Shown here: positions 63,531 through 64,000 of the stretch, piece by piece | How the letters are laid out: each line of letters begins with the position of its first letter | Position numbering within the stretch: the first letter of the stretch is position 1 | DNA from: Oscillospiraceae bacterium | GTDB taxonomy: Bacteria; Bacillota; Clostridia; Oscillospirales; Ruminococcaceae | Assembly: GCA_017466865.1 (NCBI GenBank) | Contig: JAFTTI010000013.1 | Coordinates: forward strand, 124,001 to 188,000 | Direction of reading: 5' to 3' | Length of the DNA stretch: 64,000 nt | Notes under the pieces: generated by a model | The model's input: only the letters and a program-made list of their open reading frames with translations | Database searches by the model: none | Told to the model about the DNA's origin: nothing | Position numbers and translations under genes: made by a program

Positions 63531-63559
63531 GGGGTATCGGATAAAAAATCCGTTACCCC
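63531..63559 (+). terminator. Terminator after the Cache-GGDEF gene
   Basis: GGGGTATCGGAT/ATCCGTTACCCC stem with one T-T mismatch and a 5-A loop, followed by TTACTTTTG. Confidence 0.7.
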
Positions 63560-63584
63560 TTACTTTTGAAGAAAGGAATTTATT

Positions 63585-64000
63585 ATGAAATTTGTAATAC
63601 AGAGAGTAACCTCGGCTTCGGTTGAGGTTGAAGAAAAAATTGTCGGAAAAATAGGAAAAGGATTTCTTGTTTTAATCGGTATCGGAAAAGAAGACAATGA
63701 AGAAATCGCCGACAAGATGATTAAAAAACTCATAGGAATGAGAATTTTTGAAGACGAAAACGGAAAAACAAATTTAAGCCTTAACGATGTTTCGGGTGAA
63801 CTTCTTTTGATTTCGCAGTTCACGCTTTATGCCGATTGCAAAAAAGGAAATCGTCCTTCATTTATAAATGCAGGTTCTCCCGATGAGGCAAACAGACTTT
63901 ATGAATACATAATATCTGAATGTAAAAAAGAAATAGATGTTGTTGAAAAAGGCGTTTTTGGTGCTGATATGAAGGTTTCGCTTTTAAATGATGGGCCGTT
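63585..64000 (+). CDS. dtd: D-aminoacyl-tRNA deacylase, cut by window end
   Basis: The first ~138 codons of DTD, which hydrolyses D-aminoacyl-tRNA (and Gly-tRNA(Ala)) to keep translation accurate. It opens [17 protein letters not shown], with [15 protein letters not shown], the catalytic [17 protein letters not shown] and, at the very end, the LLNDGP stretch that forms the cross-subunit Gly-Pro motif region. GAAAGGAA precedes the ATG at 63585. Only the last few residues are outside the window; the family is ~148 residues long. Confidence 0.95.
   Translation, partial: MKFVIQRVTSASVEVEEKIVGKIGKGFLVLIGIGKEDNEEIADKMIKKLIGMRIFEDENGKTNLSLNDVSGELLLISQFTLYADCKKGNRPSFINAGSPDEANRLYEYIISECKKEIDVVEKGVFGADMKVSLLNDGP

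Overview
The window looks like chromosome of a low-GC anaerobic Clostridia species, probably of the Oscillospiraceae/Ruminococcaceae type. This is inferred from A/T-rich intergenic DNA, strong sigma-A promoters (TTGACA-17-TATAAT), GGAGG ribosome sites, frequent TTG starts, Firmicutes gene sets (cdaA-cdaR, queH, dnaG-rpoD, DUF1292) and anaerobic-type enzymes. No rRNA, tRNA, CRISPR array, transposase or phage gene was seen.

Layout. 1-1.1 kb: start of secA and ung (minus). 1.3-5 kb: a hybrid histidine kinase with Hpt domain and a triple-receiver protein, a likely phosphorelay. 5-9.3 kb (minus): a FAD-dependent oxidoreductase and the cyclic-di-AMP pair cdaR/cdaA. 9.4-11.2 kb (minus): a cysteine desulfurase-like enzyme with a DUF3343 sulfur/selenium-carrier-like partner, and a YjbR protein. 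11.2-15.6 kb: MoxR ATPase, DUF58 and transglutaminase operon. 15.6 kb: a broken peptide deformylase gene. 15.9-21.6 kb (minus): CHASE2 adenylate cyclase, TIM-barrel isomerase and a large FecR-domain surface protein. 21.8-22.8 kb: GAF-GGDEF protein, divergent from the cyclase. 22.8-25.5 kb: XRE regulator, a 42-residue membrane protein, and a DUF885 lipoprotein that seems to have lost its metal site.

25.5-33.5 kb (minus) is the most unusual protein-coding region. Behind queH and its promoter lie seven tightly packed genes: two unknown proteins, a ClpB-like AAA+ ATPase, a Ser/Thr kinase, a helical protein, a zinc-ribbon/FHA protein and an NrdG-like radical SAM enzyme. They look like one phosphorylation-controlled machine, but I cannot match it to a named system.

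33.5-43 kb (minus): rpoC, rpoB with a structured leader and its own promoter (no rplJ-rplL upstream), and yifB. 43-51 kb (plus): phosphoglucomutase, a lipoprotein, rpmE, yigZ, dgt, dnaG, rpoD, an Rrf2 regulator and a small protein. 51-54 kb (minus): chemoreceptor and ECF-transporter S component. 54-57 kb: a lipoprotein, then about 0.9 kb without genes that has a strong minus-strand promoter, a terminator and many hairpins, which I read as a large structured non-coding RNA; then DUF1292 and a probable 6S RNA. 57-61 kb (minus): sbcD-sbcC. 61.3-64 kb: Cache-PAS-GGDEF protein and the start of dtd.

Signalling is a theme: c-di-AMP, cAMP and c-di-GMP enzymes, a phosphorelay, a chemoreceptor and a Ser/Thr kinase all lie within 64 kb. 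Gene functions come from motifs read by eye; no database search was run.
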